From: Phoronis ovalis
Lineage: Eukaryota; Phoronida; Phoronidae
Length of the DNA: 17,997 nt
Reading direction: 5' to 3'
Assembly: GCA_028565635.1 (NCBI GenBank)
Contig: JAOXYB010019038.1
Location: 1 to 17,997 of the forward strand
Below, piece by piece: positions 17,914 to 17,997 of this stretch. The notes beneath the pieces were generated by a model. That model saw only the letters and a program-made list of their open reading frames with translations, did not search any database and was not told where the DNA came from. Each line of letters opens with the position of its first letter. Position 1 is the first letter of the stretch. The translations under genes and the position numbers were made by a program.

Positions 17914-17997
17914 CTCATAATCACTTCTTTTATTTTTATGTAGCTTATACTACAGTAACTGATTTAATTAAGATGTTCCTTGTTTACTAATAATAAA

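Noticed and set aside
1-17997. CRISPR array, tRNA, rRNA or bacterial operon
   Set aside because: No regularly spaced identical repeats, no cloverleaf and no rRNA-like block was seen. Spliced genes indicate a eukaryotic nuclear genome.

Overview
The window is animal nuclear DNA: AT-rich, with long introns bounded by GT..AG, small exons that join only after splicing, and many short dispersed repeats. The gene content and repeat style (poly-C tracts, CATACCC/GGGTATA-type repeats) fit a lophotrochozoan invertebrate, most likely a bivalve mollusc. That placement is inference, because no species-specific marker is visible.

Two protein-coding genes lie head to head. On the minus strand (coding 4264 down to 844, C-terminus beyond the left edge) is an HMBOX1/HOT1-type gene. 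Five coding exons join in phase to give an HNF1-like dimerization segment, a POU-like domain and a divergent homeodomain with a WFSNKRKE recognition helix. On the plus strand (6768 to 15346) is a four-exon gene for a predicted 751-residue cytosolic protein. It has an acidic disordered N-terminus followed by TIR, SAM, TIR and TIR domains. All splice junctions of both genes were matched by hand for phase. The roughly 2.5 kb between the two start codons holds a probable 5' UTR exon of the minus-strand gene, two CACGTG sites, and a tiny uORF that overlaps the plus-strand start.

The flanks are repeat-rich. At the left edge are a decayed LINE-like reading frame, a duplicated ~64-bp sequence and the right end of a MITE. 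From 15.8 kb to the right edge is a cluster of related non-autonomous elements, about 330-395 bp long, whose inverted termini are C/G runs (CCC-G(n)-YAC). Two have near-perfect 8-bp target duplications of the form ANTTATRG, and all carry degenerate internal copies of a GGGTATATTTT-like or CCCGTTG motif. The 5.5-kb first intron of the TIR gene holds C38 and C23 tracts around a pyrimidine-rich stretch, plus an exact 43-bp tandem duplication.

The item most worth following up is the TIR-SAM-TIR-TIR protein. It combines the domain types of the NAD-cleaving SARM1 sensor in a different order, with three non-identical TIR domains. It may act in innate signalling or NAD metabolism, but the sequence alone does not prove either.
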